From contig CAMBEE010000016.1 in assembly GCA_945865665.1 (NCBI GenBank), forward strand, positions 1-35,681: 35,681 nt of DNA, in the 5' to 3' direction. The DNA comes from an uncultured Clostridium sp. (GTDB lineage: Bacteria > Bacillota > Clostridia > TANB77 > CAG-508). This document shows positions 14,858-23,401 of the stretch, in pieces. A program made the position numbers and the translations under genes. Below the pieces are notes generated by a model, which worked only from the letters and a program-made list of their open reading frames with translations, ran no database searches and was not told the origin of the DNA. Position 1 is the first letter of the stretch; every line of letters starts with the position of its first letter.

Positions 14858-15497
14858 TATTTTGTGCAAATGAAAAATATTGTATACCGGTAGTAATTGC
14901 ATTATTTTTCATAATTATTTTTCCATGTTCTTTTAATTTGAATTTGAAATTTTTTGTATGATTTTCTAAGTTTGAGAATTCCAGAAGAGATGTATGTAGT
15001 ATCGACATTGAATTGTTAGATAAATTAATTTTATCAATTACTAAATAATAGGCATTATTAAAAAAGTATAAAATTGCACTTTTATATAAGTTTTTCATAT
15101 TTATGGTATGGTTGCTATGTATAAAATCACAAAATTCACAAAAATTCTCAAAAGAGGAAAAATTATAAATTAGGGTGGATGTATTGAACAGTTGTGTTTT
15201 TTTTCTTATTGTTAAATTTTTTTTATGTAGATGTTGGTTTGTTGTATCTTTTTCAAGATATTTTGTAATTGTAAATATAAAGGTATCATTATTTTGGATG
15301 TCTGCTTCTATTAATAATTTATATCCGGTTGTATCAAAATTTACTTCTTGCTCAGCTTTGGTTAGGATTTCTAAAAATAATTTTTGAGATGCTGGTTCTT
15401 CTAATAATACTTTATTTATATTTATTTCTTTGTCTTTAAAGTCTTCTTTTTTTAAGATTATTCGTATTTTGTTTTCAGTTAATTTTTCAATTTTCAT
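14841..15497 (-). CDS. mecA: Adaptor protein MecA
   Basis: Adaptor that recognises target proteins and delivers them to the ClpC chaperone of the ClpCP protease. In Bacillus the targets include ComK. The 218-residue protein has the usual layout. An N-terminal substrate-binding part begins MKIEKLTENKIRIILKKED and contains LFLEILTKAEQEVNFDTTGY. A charged linker sits at about residues 80-105, and a C-terminal ClpC-binding domain shows the alternating strand and helix pattern SSFENFCEFCDFI and NAYYLVIDKINL. The ATG is preceded by GGAGG on the minus strand. It is the only minus-strand gene in this part of the window and stands alone. Sequence similarity to MecA is clearest in the first 80 residues and weaker afterwards. 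Confidence 0.8.
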   Translation of the reverse strand: MKIEKLTENKIRIILKKEDFKDKEININKVLLEEPASQKLFLEILTKAEQEVNFDTTGYKLLIEADIQNNDTFIFTITKYLEKDTTNQHLHKKNLTIRKKTQLFNTSTLIYNFSSFENFCEFCDFIHSNHTINMKNLYKSAILYFFNNAYYLVIDKINLSNNSMSILHTSLLEFSNLENHTKNFKFKLKEHGKIIMKNNAITTGIQYFSFAQNKENEH

Positions 15498-15523
15498 TTT
15501 GTTACCTCCGATACTTTAATTTT

Positions 15524-15552
15524 ATTATACTACTAATACTATTATATTTAAA
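15524..15552 (-). promoter_or_regulatory. Probable mecA promoter
   Basis: On the minus strand TTTAAA (15552-15547), 17 bases, perfect TATAAT (15529-15524), 27 bases from the ATG. Confidence 0.45.
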
Positions 15553-15562
15553 TACACAAAAT

Positions 15563-15826
15563 ATGGTAGTTATAATTAGTTATTTCAAAAAAAATTATGT
15601 GCTGGGTGCCATAAATTTATTTTAAAAATTCTTATGTTGCGTATTGAACCGAGAAAATGTTTCAAATCATATACATATATACATCTTTCCGTGAGCATTC
15701 CTCAGTTTTATATTTAAGTTTTTCTATTTTTCATTTCAATCAAACGGATACAATATCAAATATAAATAGCCCTTAAGGTGATACCTAGTACACAAAGATT
15801 TTTAAGATTGTAAATTGCAACAACAT
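15563..15826 (+). repeat. Dispersed non-coding element, copy 2 (most complete)
   Basis: The left end ATGGTAGTTATAATTAG (15563-15579) is the same word, ATGGTAGTTAYAATT, that forms the terminus of the inverted copy at 35604, which implies terminal inverted repeats. From 15600 the sequence follows copy 1 closely: TTCTTATGTTG, TTTCAAATCATATACATA, GTGAGCATTCCTCAGTT, ATACAATATCAAATATA, CCCTTAAGG. The right end AAATTGCAACAAC is a decayed match to the left terminus. No ORF is present. It fills most of the 448-base gap between mecA and the DUF4321 gene. Confidence 0.75.
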
Positions 15827-15860
15827 GATATTTTTGAGATATAAAAATATTGAAAAATAC

Positions 15861-15889
15861 TTGAAAAAAAAGCAAAATCAAGATATAAT
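15861..15889 (+). promoter_or_regulatory. Promoter of the cell-shape operon
   Basis: TTGAAA (15861-15866), exactly 17 bases, perfect TATAAT (15884-15889). Expected start near 15896, about 50 bases before the DUF4321 ATG. No other clear promoter or terminator was seen before minC ends. Confidence 0.7.
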
Positions 15890-15945
15890 AACAAGTGTAA
15901 AAAATGTGTATCCGTAAGGACAAAAGAAAAAATGGAGGTAGAAAA

Positions 15946-16203
15946 ATGGCTACAAGAGAAAAAAACATATGGATATTGTTAGTATTTTTATTAGCAGGAT
16001 TAGTAATAGGGGGATTACTTGGAAAATTAGCAGCAAGTGTACCATGGCTTTGGTGGTTGTCATATGAACAACAATTTGGACTAGAAACACCATTGGTATT
16101 GGACTTAAGTGTTTTAAAAATAACATTTGGACTAATGGTAAAAATTAATATAGCTAGCATAATAGGAATGGTTTTAGCGATATTTATATACAAAAAAATA
16201 TAA
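15946..16203 (+). CDS. DUF4321-type small membrane protein
   Basis: An 85-residue protein with two membrane segments, at about 8-30 (IWILLVFLLAGLVIGGLLG) and 60-82 (ITFGLMVKINIASIIGMVLA), joined by an external loop containing SVPWLWWLSYEQQFGLETP. Length, loop and position just before radC and mreB match the clostridial DUF4321 family, whose function is unknown. The ATG at 15946 has TGGAGG at ideal spacing and is preferred to an in-frame ATG at 15904. The gene heads the radC-mreBCD-PBP2-minC operon, so an envelope role is plausible by association. Confidence 0.78.
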   Translation: MATREKNIWILLVFLLAGLVIGGLLGKLAASVPWLWWLSYEQQFGLETPLVLDLSVLKITFGLMVKINIASIIGMVLAIFIYKKI

Positions 16204-16241
16204 TAAAGTGGGACAAATAAAAAACGAAAGGAAGTTTTAAT

Positions 16242-16988
16242 TTGTCATTAAAAATAAAAGAATTACCAGAAACAGAAAGACCATATGAAAAATTAGAATT
16301 ATATGGTGAAAAAACATTATCGAATGCTGAATTATTAGCAATAATAATAAAATCAGGAACAAAAGAAGAAACATCAGTACAAATAGCACAAAAAATTTTA
16401 AATCTTAATTATGATCCACAAATGGGTTCACTTAACTTTTTAAAAGATATTTCACTAGAAGAACTTATGCAAATAAAGGGAATAGGAAAAGTAAAAGCAA
16501 TACAATTGAAAGCGGTAAGCGAATTAGCAATAAGAATGTCAAAACCATCAAATTATAAAAAGGTACAAATTAAATGTACAGAACAATTGGCAAAATTGGT
16601 TATGGAGGAATTAAGACTTGAAAAAAGGGAATTTGTAAAGCTATTTTTATTGAATACTAAAAATGAAATACTAAAAAATATGGATATATCTGTTGGGGGT
16701 ACAAACTTTGCTAATGTAAATATGAAAGAAATTATATCTGAAGCATTAAAAATAAAAGCACCAAAAATCATATTAGTACATAATCATCCATCAGGAGATC
16801 CAACACCGAGCAAGGCTGATATTACTTTTACGGATAGATTATATAATGCTGCAAGAATGTTTGATATTGAATTGGTAGACCATATTGTTATTGGAAATAT
16901 GAAGTTTAAAAGTATTTTTGTTGAAACTAAAAAAATGGTTGAAAAAATAAAAAAAGAAAATTTAAAAATACAAAAGGATGTTGATTAG
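16242..16988 (+). CDS. radC: RadC/JAB-domain protein
   Basis: Full-length 248-residue RadC. An N-terminal helix-hairpin-helix region contains the GEKTLSNAELLAIIIKSG and LMQIKGIGKVKAIQLKA motifs. A C-terminal JAB1/MPN-like metal site has HNHPSGDPTPSKAD (H180, H182) and an upstream Glu in NMKEIISEAL. The family was once linked to DNA repair, but its enzymatic role is unsettled. The start is TTG with GAAAGGAAG upstream. The next gene, mreB, begins 14 bases after its stop. The radC-mreB order is common in Firmicutes and supports a single operon. Confidence 0.93.
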   Translation: MSLKIKELPETERPYEKLELYGEKTLSNAELLAIIIKSGTKEETSVQIAQKILNLNYDPQMGSLNFLKDISLEELMQIKGIGKVKAIQLKAVSELAIRMSKPSNYKKVQIKCTEQLAKLVMEELRLEKREFVKLFLLNTKNEILKNMDISVGGTNFANVNMKEIISEALKIKAPKIILVHNHPSGDPTPSKADITFTDRLYNAARMFDIELVDHIVIGNMKFKSIFVETKKMVEKIKKENLKIQKDVD

Positions 16989-17002
16989 AAAGGATGAAAA
17001 AT

Positions 17003-18034
17003 ATGAAATTTTTTACATTTGCTTCAAAAGATATAGGAATAGATTTAGGAACTGCAAATATTTTGGTTACATTAAAAGGAAAAGGAATAATTTTAAAAGA
17101 ACCTTCTGTTGTTGCTATAGATAGAAGAACTGGAAATATTATGGCTACAGGAAATGAAGCTAAAGAGATGTTAGGTAGAACACCTGAGCAAATAAAGGCA
17201 GTCAGACCGTTAAAAGATGGTGTTATAGCTGATTTTACAGCAACACAATTAATGTTAAAAAATATAATTGAAAAGGTTGAAAAAAGATATAGTGTGGGAA
17301 GACCAAGAGTTGTTGTAGGTGTGCCATCTGGAATAACTGAAGTTGAAGAACGTGCAGTAGAAGAATCTGTTATACAAGCAGGAGCAAAAGAAGTATATCT
17401 AATTGAAGAACCTATGGCTGCTGCAATAGGGGCATCTTTAGATGTTGCTGAACCAAGTGGAAGTATTATAGTTGACATTGGTGGAGGAACAACTGAAGTA
17501 GCTGTAATTTCTTTAGGAGGAATAGTTATAAGCCATTCTTTAAGAGTTGCTGGTGATGAATTAGATGAAGACATTGTAAATTATGTAAAAAGAGAAATGA
17601 ATTTGGCAATTGGTGAAACAACAGCAGAACAAATAAAGATGCAAATTGGTTGTGCAATGCCACTTATGACTGAAATGACAATGGAAGTAAGAGGAAGAGA
17701 TTTGACAGATGGATTACCTAGAACTGAAAAAATTACATCAGCTCAAATAGAAGAAGCTTTAAAAGAATCAATATCAAAAATAGTAGATATTGTAAAAGGA
17801 ACTTTAGAAAAAACTCCACCGGAACTTGCATCAGATATAATGGAAAAAGGAATTGTACTTGCAGGAGGAGGAGCTTTAATAAAAAACTTAGATAAATTAT
17901 TAAGTATTGAAACTGGAATGCCTGTTTATATAGCGGACGAGCCTCTTGACTGTGTGGTTAGAGGAGCTGGAAAAACATTAGATGATTTGGAAAGACTAAA
18001 AACAGTTTTGATTAATTCTAGAAAAAGAAGATAA
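17003..18034 (+). CDS. mreB: Rod shape-determining actin homologue MreB
   Basis: Cytoskeletal ATPase that forms membrane-associated filaments and guides lateral wall synthesis with MreC, MreD, RodA and PBP2. The 343-residue protein carries the actin-fold motifs: phosphate-1 DLGTAN at about 14-19, phosphate-2 VDIGGGTTEVAVISLGG, and the adenosine motif GIVLAGGGALIKNLD. The N-terminal MKFFTFASKDIGIDLG is the usual start, so ATG 17003 is preferred. The ATG at 16994 abuts the AAAGG site with no spacing. It is followed 30 bases later by mreC. No unusual substitution was noticed. Confidence 0.95.
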   Translation: MKFFTFASKDIGIDLGTANILVTLKGKGIILKEPSVVAIDRRTGNIMATGNEAKEMLGRTPEQIKAVRPLKDGVIADFTATQLMLKNIIEKVEKRYSVGRPRVVVGVPSGITEVEERAVEESVIQAGAKEVYLIEEPMAAAIGASLDVAEPSGSIIVDIGGGTTEVAVISLGGIVISHSLRVAGDELDEDIVNYVKREMNLAIGETTAEQIKMQIGCAMPLMTEMTMEVRGRDLTDGLPRTEKITSAQIEEALKESISKIVDIVKGTLEKTPPELASDIMEKGIVLAGGGALIKNLDKLLSIETGMPVYIADEPLDCVVRGAGKTLDDLERLKTVLINSRKRR

Positions 18035-18064
18035 ATATAAAATTTGCTTTGAAAGGAGAAGAAT

Positions 18065-18880
18065 ATGTATAGGAATAAAAAAAGTGGACTATTGGGAAGT
18101 GTTATTACAATTATAATCTTGATATTAATAGTTATCTTTTCTAATAGAGAAGCTAATACATCATTCTTTGAAAATATTGCTAATAAGTTGGTTATGCCAG
18201 TACAAAATGGGTTAACTTATTTAAAAAATAAAGTTAGTGGAAATTCAACATTCTTTAGTGATATAAGTAATTTAAAAACAGAAAATCAAGAACTAAAAAA
18301 CAAAAATAGTCAATTGGAACAATCTTTAAGAGAACTTGAAAATATAAGAACAGAAAATGAAACATTAAAAGAGTATTTAGGTTTAACAGAAAAATATGGA
18401 GAGTATAAAACAATTCCGGGATATGTAATTAATAAAGACATTAGTAACTATTCAAAAACTATAATTATAAATATAGGGAAAGAGGATGGAATTGAAGAAA
18501 ACATGACTGTTATAGCTGATGAAGGGTTAGTTGGACACATAGTTTCAGTAACTGATAATACTGCTAAAGTTAGAACTATAGTTGATACATCAAGTTCAGT
18601 AAGTTGTTTAATGAGTACAAATAAAGACAGTATTGTATGTAAGGGAACATTAGACAGTAGTTCAGAATTGAAAGCAATGTATATATCTACAGAAGCTAAT
18701 ATGGTTCAAGGTGATAGTGTTGATACATCTGGTTTAGGAGGAATATATCCAAAAGGAATACATGTTGGAACAATAAAAAAAATAGTAACAACAAAAAATA
18801 TAACTGATAGATATGCTTTAGTTGAAACAGCAGTTGACTTTAGTAAATTAAATACAGTTTTGGTTGTAAAAAATAATTAA
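18065..18880 (+). CDS. mreC: Rod shape-determining protein MreC
   Basis: Bitopic membrane scaffold linking MreB filaments to PBP2. The 271-residue protein has a short basic cytoplasmic end, one membrane segment at about 9-27 (LLGSVITIIILILIVIFS), a coiled coil at about 65-108 (LKTENQELKNKNSQLEQSL), and the extracellular double beta-barrel typical of MreC, including VINKDISNYSKTIIINIGKEDGI and the closing ALVETAVDFSKLNTVLVVK. GGAGAAG precedes the ATG. It lies between mreB and mreD, as in most Firmicutes. Confidence 0.92.
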   Translation: MYRNKKSGLLGSVITIIILILIVIFSNREANTSFFENIANKLVMPVQNGLTYLKNKVSGNSTFFSDISNLKTENQELKNKNSQLEQSLRELENIRTENETLKEYLGLTEKYGEYKTIPGYVINKDISNYSKTIIINIGKEDGIEENMTVIADEGLVGHIVSVTDNTAKVRTIVDTSSSVSCLMSTNKDSIVCKGTLDSSSELKAMYISTEANMVQGDSVDTSGLGGIYPKGIHVGTIKKIVTTKNITDRYALVETAVDFSKLNTVLVVKNN

Positions 18881-18907
18881 AAGGTTTACATATGCCTTTG
18901 GAAAGGA

Positions 18908-19453
18908 ATGAAATTAAATTTGAAAAAGTTTTGTATAAATTTGAGTTTAATATTAATAGGCTTTGTTATTTATTTTTTGCAATCAAATTTTTTCAATTGG
19001 TTTTCAATTGGAGGAATAAAACCTAATCTTTTTATAATATATATTTTATTTATTGGATTATTTGGAACTAGAAGTATGAGTATCATATATGCTTCTGCTT
19101 TGGGAATATTTTTAGATTTAATATTTAATTCTAAAATAGGAGTAAATTTATTTGGTTATGTTTTGATAGGTGTAATAGGAACTATTTTTAATAAAAACTT
19201 TTCAAAAGATAGTAGAATAACAATAATGTTTATGGTGTTTGGAACATCAATTATTTTTGAAATAGTAGTGTATTTCATAAATTATGTTTTGTATTCTACT
19301 AATGTAGAAGTAATGAATTTTATAAAAATATTAGTTGTTGAAGTTATATATAACATGATTATAACAATTATTTTATATAGTCCAATTCAAAAATTTGGTT
19401 ATTATATAGAAAATGAATATAAGGGAAATAAAATATTGACAAAGTATTTTTAA
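18908..19453 (+). CDS. mreD: Rod shape-determining protein MreD
   Basis: Polytopic membrane protein of the elongasome, 181 residues with about five or six hydrophobic segments, including FCINLSLILIGFVIYFLQS and the loop SIGGIKPNLFIIYILFIGLFG typical of MreD. Identification rests on this pattern plus its place between mreC and PBP2, because MreD is poorly conserved. The ATG at 18908 follows GGAAAGGA with almost no spacer. A TTG at 18920 has better spacing, so the true start is uncertain by four residues. Between its end and the next gene there are about 100 A/T-rich bases with an inverted CAAATTTGTTTTA / TAAAACAAATTGG pair. Confidence 0.85.
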   Translation: MKLNLKKFCINLSLILIGFVIYFLQSNFFNWFSIGGIKPNLFIIYILFIGLFGTRSMSIIYASALGIFLDLIFNSKIGVNLFGYVLIGVIGTIFNKNFSKDSRITIMFMVFGTSIIFEIVVYFINYVLYSTNVEVMNFIKILVVEVIYNMIITIILYSPIQKFGYYIENEYKGNKILTKYF

Positions 19454-19557
19454 ATTTTAGCAAATTTGTTTTATTTTTTGATTTTTATAAATATATATTT
19501 TTAAAAATAATAACTATAAAACAAATTGGAATTTATAATAGGAAAGAAGGTGAAAAA

Positions 19558-21675
19558 TTGGCAAGAAAAATTAACAAAAAAGAAATTAATTTTAGATATA
19601 ATTTAATAACGATTTTTACATATATTGTTGGTGTAATTTTGATTGTACAATTATTCAACCTTCAAATAGTTAATGGTGCAAAATATAGACAGGAATCTAA
19701 TACAAGATTAACACGTGAAAGCACATTAGAAGCGGCAAGAGGAGATATATTAGATAGGTCTGGAAATATTTTGGTTACATCTAGTCAAAAGTTTAATTTG
19801 GAATTATATAAAAGCAAGATAGATACAGAAACTTTAAATAATTCGATATTAAAAATTGTAAATGTATTAGAAAAATATGAAGTTAGTTATACAGACTCTT
19901 TTCCAATTAGCATAAATCCATTTCAATTTACAATATCAGATGATAATTTAAAAAAATGGAAGAAAAATAATGAAATAGATGAAAATGCAACGGCAGAAGA
20001 AGCTTTTTATGTATTTAAAAATAAATATAAAATAAGTAATCAAGATGTTTCAGAAATAAGAAAAATTATAGCAATAAGATATGCGATTTCAATAGAGGGA
20101 TATAGTAGTACAAAATCTTTAACAATAGCAAAAGATATCCCAAGAGAAGCTATTGCAGAATTTAGTGAGAATTCAGATAATTATCCGGGAATAAATATTT
20201 CTGTACAACCTGTTAGATTATATAAAGAGGGAACGTTGGCATCACATATTTTAGGATATGCTGCAAAAATAAGTGATGATGAATATAAAAATTTAAAAGA
20301 TGATTATGACCAAAATGATTTAATTGGAAAAACAGGAATTGAATCACTTTTTGAAAAATATTTAAAGGGTAAAAAGGGAACAAAACAAATTGATATGGCA
20401 GTTGATGGAACAACTACAGCGGAAGTTGTAGAAGATGAAGCAGTTGCTGGTTCAAATGTTATTTTAACAATAGATTCTAAATTACAAAAAATTGCAGAGG
20501 AAGCACTAAAAGATAATATAGAAAAAATAAAAAATGGTGGATTTGGTAAAGTCTATGATGCAAAGGGTGGCTCTTGTGTTGTTATGAATGTTAAAACAGG
20601 TGAAGTACTTGCAATGGCAAGTTATCCTGATTATAATCCACAATCATTTGCAAATGGAATAAGTAGTGAAGAATGGAAGAGTTACAATGAAAATACGTCA
20701 TATCCTTTGTTAAATAAATGTATTCAAAGTGCTTATGAACCAGGTTCTATATTCAAAATGGTAACTGCTATAGCAGGACTTGAATCTGGAAATATATCTT
20801 TAACGGAAAGGATAAATGACACAGGTGTATATAAAAAGTATGGAACCGACTGGAAATGTTGGTATTATACAGATTATCATACAGGTCATGGTTACTTAAA
20901 TGTAATAGGAGCTATTCAAAAGTCATGTAACTTCTTCTTCTATGAGACAGCTGACAGAATGGGGATAGACACATTGGATAAATATGCAAAATATTTTGGA
21001 TTAGGTACAAAAACAGGAATAGAACTACCTGGAGAAGTTTCAGGTAATTTGGCAAGTAAGGAATATGTAAAATCTATTAATGAAAGTTGGAATCCAGGAG
21101 ATACAATAAATGCAGCTATTGGACAGGGATATAACAAGTTTACACCATTACAGATGGCGAAATATATAAGTATGGTTGCAAATGGTGGAAATAAAGTAGA
21201 TGTAAGTATAGTAAAATCTATTCAAAATGCTGATGGAACTGAAGTATCAAAAGATGAAATAAACAAATTTGTTAGTGAAAAATTAGGAATTTCAAAAGAT
21301 AATGAAAGTGAAGATATTACTTTGAACAGTGAATATGTTAATGCTGTAAAAGAAGGAATGAGGTCTGTTACAAGTGGTGAAGCTGGAACGGCATATGCAA
21401 GATTTAAGAATTTTAATATATCAGTAGGTGGAAAAACTGGTTCTGCAGAGGCTGGAAAAGATGCAAATGGAAAAGATATTGTAAATGCATGGTTTGCAGC
21501 GTTTGCACCATACGAAGACCCAGAGATTGCAGTTGTTGTAATGGTAGAAAATGGTGGACATGGAAACTATACTGCAGAAGCAGTAAGAAATGTTATGGCT
21601 GAATATTTTGGAATGAATACTCAAAACGTAACAGAAGATATGCAAGCAAAATCATATACAGAAAGCATAAGATAA
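19558..21675 (+). CDS. mrdA: Penicillin-binding protein 2 (class B transpeptidase of elongation)
   Basis: Monofunctional DD-transpeptidase that cross-links new peptidoglycan. The 705-residue protein has a short cytoplasmic end, one membrane anchor at about 14-38 (YNLITIFTYIVGVILIVQLF), a dimerisation domain beginning RGDILDRSGNIL, and a transpeptidase domain. Active-site motifs are SIFK (S397), SCN (456-458) and KTG (626-628). It ends without PASTA domains, which argues against SpoVD or a division PBP of that type. Its location right after mreBCD supports PBP2/MrdA, although rodA is not adjacent. The start is TTG after AGAAGGTG. A FtsI-like role cannot be fully excluded from sequence alone. 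Confidence 0.85.
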   Translation: MARKINKKEINFRYNLITIFTYIVGVILIVQLFNLQIVNGAKYRQESNTRLTRESTLEAARGDILDRSGNILVTSSQKFNLELYKSKIDTETLNNSILKIVNVLEKYEVSYTDSFPISINPFQFTISDDNLKKWKKNNEIDENATAEEAFYVFKNKYKISNQDVSEIRKIIAIRYAISIEGYSSTKSLTIAKDIPREAIAEFSENSDNYPGINISVQPVRLYKEGTLASHILGYAAKISDDEYKNLKDDYDQNDLIGKTGIESLFEKYLKGKKGTKQIDMAVDGTTTAEVVEDEAVAGSNVILTIDSKLQKIAEEALKDNIEKIKNGGFGKVYDAKGGSCVVMNVKTGEVLAMASYPDYNPQSFANGISSEEWKSYNENTSYPLLNKCIQSAYEPGSIFKMVTAIAGLESGNISLTERINDTGVYKKYGTDWKCWYYTDYHTGHGYLNVIGAIQKSCNFFFYETADRMGIDTLDKYAKYFGLGTKTGIELPGEVSGNLASKEYVKSINESWNPGDTINAAIGQGYNKFTPLQMAKYISMVANGGNKVDVSIVKSIQNADGTEVSKDEINKFVSEKLGISKDNESEDITLNSEYVNAVKEGMRSVTSGEAGTAYARFKNFNISVGGKTGSAEAGKDANGKDIVNAWFAAFAPYEDPEIAVVVMVENGGHGNYTAEAVRNVMAEYFGMNTQNVTEDMQAKSYTESIR

Positions 21676-21725
21676 AAATATTAATAAGTGCTAAATTTTA
21701 TGAAGTTTTGTGAAAGGATGTAGAA

Positions 21726-22337
21726 ATGAGTAACTGTGTAAGTATTAATTTAAAAAGAAATGAAATTATAATAAAAATAGCAGAGGATGCTGAACAAAAG
21801 AAAATAATAACTGAATTAACTAAAAAGTTACCGGATTTAAAAAAATTATATAAGGATGAAAAAATACCCATAAAAATTGTAGGAAAAGTATTAAAAAATA
21901 AAGAAATAGATGAAATACAAGATTTGATAAAAGAAAAAATAAATGTAGAAATTGATTTTGATATGCCAAAAAGCCTTGGTTTATCAAGTATAACAAGGAC
22001 GTTTAAGCAAGAAGTTGCAATATCAGAAACTAAATTTCATAGAGGGTCTTTAAGGTCAGGGCAGAGAATTGAAACAGAAGGCAGTATTGTAATTATTGGA
22101 GATGTTAATTCAGGGGCAGAAGTTATAGCATCGGATAATATTGTTGTAGTTGGAAATCTTAGGGGACTAGCACATGCGGGAGCAAAAGGAAATAAAAATG
22201 CAATAATTGCAGCTGGACGTTTGGACTCAGTACAGCTTAGAATTTCTAATATAGTAAAAGAAATTGATAGGGACGAAGAAATAGCACATAAACAAGCATA
22301 TATATTTGTCCAAGACGATAAAATTGTAATAGAGTAG
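21726..22337 (+). CDS. minC: Septum site-determining protein MinC
   Basis: Inhibitor of FtsZ polymerisation that, with MinD, keeps the division septum at mid-cell. The 203-residue protein has a divergent N-terminal FtsZ-binding domain (about 1-90) and a conserved C-terminal beta-helix domain: HRGSLRSGQRIETEGSIVII, GDVNSGAEV, NIVVVGNLRGLAHAGAKGN and LDSVQLRI. The last blocks form the MinD-binding face. AAAGGATG is upstream of the ATG. It is the last gene of the mre operon. Unlike the common order minC-minD-minE, the next two genes are on the other strand and unrelated. Its stop codon is one base from the stop of the converging gene. Confidence 0.9.
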   Translation: MSNCVSINLKRNEIIIKIAEDAEQKKIITELTKKLPDLKKLYKDEKIPIKIVGKVLKNKEIDEIQDLIKEKINVEIDFDMPKSLGLSSITRTFKQEVAISETKFHRGSLRSGQRIETEGSIVIIGDVNSGAEVIASDNIVVVGNLRGLAHAGAKGNKNAIIAAGRLDSVQLRISNIVKEIDRDEEIAHKQAYIFVQDDKIVIE

Positions 22338-22338
22338 A

Positions 22339-22656
22339 TTACGAAATAAGTAATAGAAATAGTATGATATAAAGCATCTCGTCCTTTACATTTTGCTCAT
22401 ATAAAAAATAGAGTACGCCAAGAATGATTAAATCGTCTAAATATAATTTTATACCCATAATTTCAAAAATAGCTTGGTCAGAAATTGAACTGCGTTTAGA
22501 ATTGTTAGTATTACTAATTGTCTCAGAATTAGTAATACTTTCTTTTTTTTCACTATTATCAATTTCTGATTTGGCTATTTGTTGGTTCAAATTATTATAA
22601 TGATTATAATATTTATAGTAGTTGTATGGGTAGCCATAGTAAGGAAATCTAAACAT
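22339..22656 (-). CDS. Small Tyr/Asn-rich protein with C-terminal membrane segments, unnamed clostridial family
   Basis: A 105-residue protein with three zones: a Tyr/Asn-rich head (MFRFPYYGYPYNYYKYYNHY), a Ser/Asn/Lys-rich middle, and a hydrophobic tail containing GIKLYLDDLIILGVLYFLYE and YIILFLLLIS. Proteins with this tail pattern occur widely in Clostridia, but I know of no assigned function. The tail could be membrane-associated, and the aromatic head recalls some spore-surface proteins. AAAGGAG lies well placed before the ATG on the minus strand. The upstream gene ends 3 bases before it, so the two are surely co-transcribed. It converges on minC with a one-base gap and no terminator between them. 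Confidence 0.75.
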   Translation of the reverse strand: MFRFPYYGYPYNYYKYYNHYNNLNQQIAKSEIDNSEKKESITNSETISNTNNSKRSSISDQAIFEIMGIKLYLDDLIILGVLYFLYEQNVKDEMLYIILFLLLIS

Positions 22657-22659
22657 TTC

Positions 22660-23091
22660 TTATTCTCCTTTGTTGTTATCTTTCATGATTTCTGCAATTT
22701 TTGCAACATTTAATAAATTCATATAATTATCTAACTGGCCCTTTTTACTATCTCTAAGATATGGTTTTAGTGAATTTAGAAGATTTGCTCTTGGATCGTT
22801 TTTTGTATCTTTCATTTTGTTAATGGCTGATGACATTTTCATTACTGTGTTCATATCTAAATTACTAAAATCAAAAGTGCTATTTTTTGTTTTTGATTCG
22901 TTTTGTTCTTCTTTTTTTACTTGATTATTTTGATTATTGGCGTTTTGTTTTTCTCCTTGATTTGAGAGTATTTTTGAGAAGTTTTGAATCATTTCTGGAG
23001 ATATGTTTGATATAGCATCTGATAGATTTCCATTGTCTACCATGTTTTTTATGTTCTTCATTGTGTTTTCGTCTATATTCATATTATTCAA
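22660..23091 (-). CDS. Uncharacterised Asn/Lys-rich protein with conserved C-terminal helical motif
   Basis: About 143 residues. The N-terminal part (NIDENTMKNIKNMVDNGNLS) and a Gln/Asn/Lys-rich linker lead to a conserved-looking C-terminal segment, DPRANLLNSLKPYLRDSKKG and LDNYMNLLNVAKIAEIMK. Similar C-termini exist in unnamed clostridial proteins, but the function is unknown to me. The ORF can be opened at an ATG (23106), but that codon overlaps the GGAGGTGG ribosome site. The TTG at 23091, eight bases after GGAGG, is the better start. It is the first gene of a two-gene minus-strand unit. The upstream DNA is almost pure A/T and no promoter was fixed. Confidence 0.72.
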   Translation of the reverse strand: MNNMNIDENTMKNIKNMVDNGNLSDAISNISPEMIQNFSKILSNQGEKQNANNQNNQVKKEEQNESKTKNSTFDFSNLDMNTVMKMSSAINKMKDTKNDPRANLLNSLKPYLRDSKKGQLDNYMNLLNVAKIAEIMKDNNKGE

Positions 23092-23169
23092 ATTTACCAC
23101 CTCCATATAATATATTATTTTTTTAAAATATATATGTAATATTATAATATATATTTTATGTAGGATGTA

Positions 23170-23401
23170 ATAAATTGTTACAGTGTTTGATTGAGAAATG
23201 TTATAGAAATAATGATGTGTAGGTTTTACTCCTTTGAGGGTAGTATATTTGATAGTGTATCTTGTTCATTGCGTTCAAAAAGAAAATCTAATATAAAAAA
23301 TGAGCCTCTCTCAAACTAAAAATATATTATATGCATATGACTTTAGAATCTTTGAATGCAATTGGAACAATATTAGAATTTCATAAAAAATAAATGGAAA
23401 G
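23170..23401 (-). repeat. Dispersed non-coding element, copy 3a (inverted)
   Basis: On the minus strand this matches 23402-23650 in the same order: CCATTTATTTTTT, GAAATTCT, CATATGCATATAATATATTT, AGATTTTCT, GATACACTATCAAATATACT, TCAAAGGAGT and CATCATT. It forms the left arm of a large imperfect inverted repeat centred near 23402. No coding potential was seen. Confidence 0.75.
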
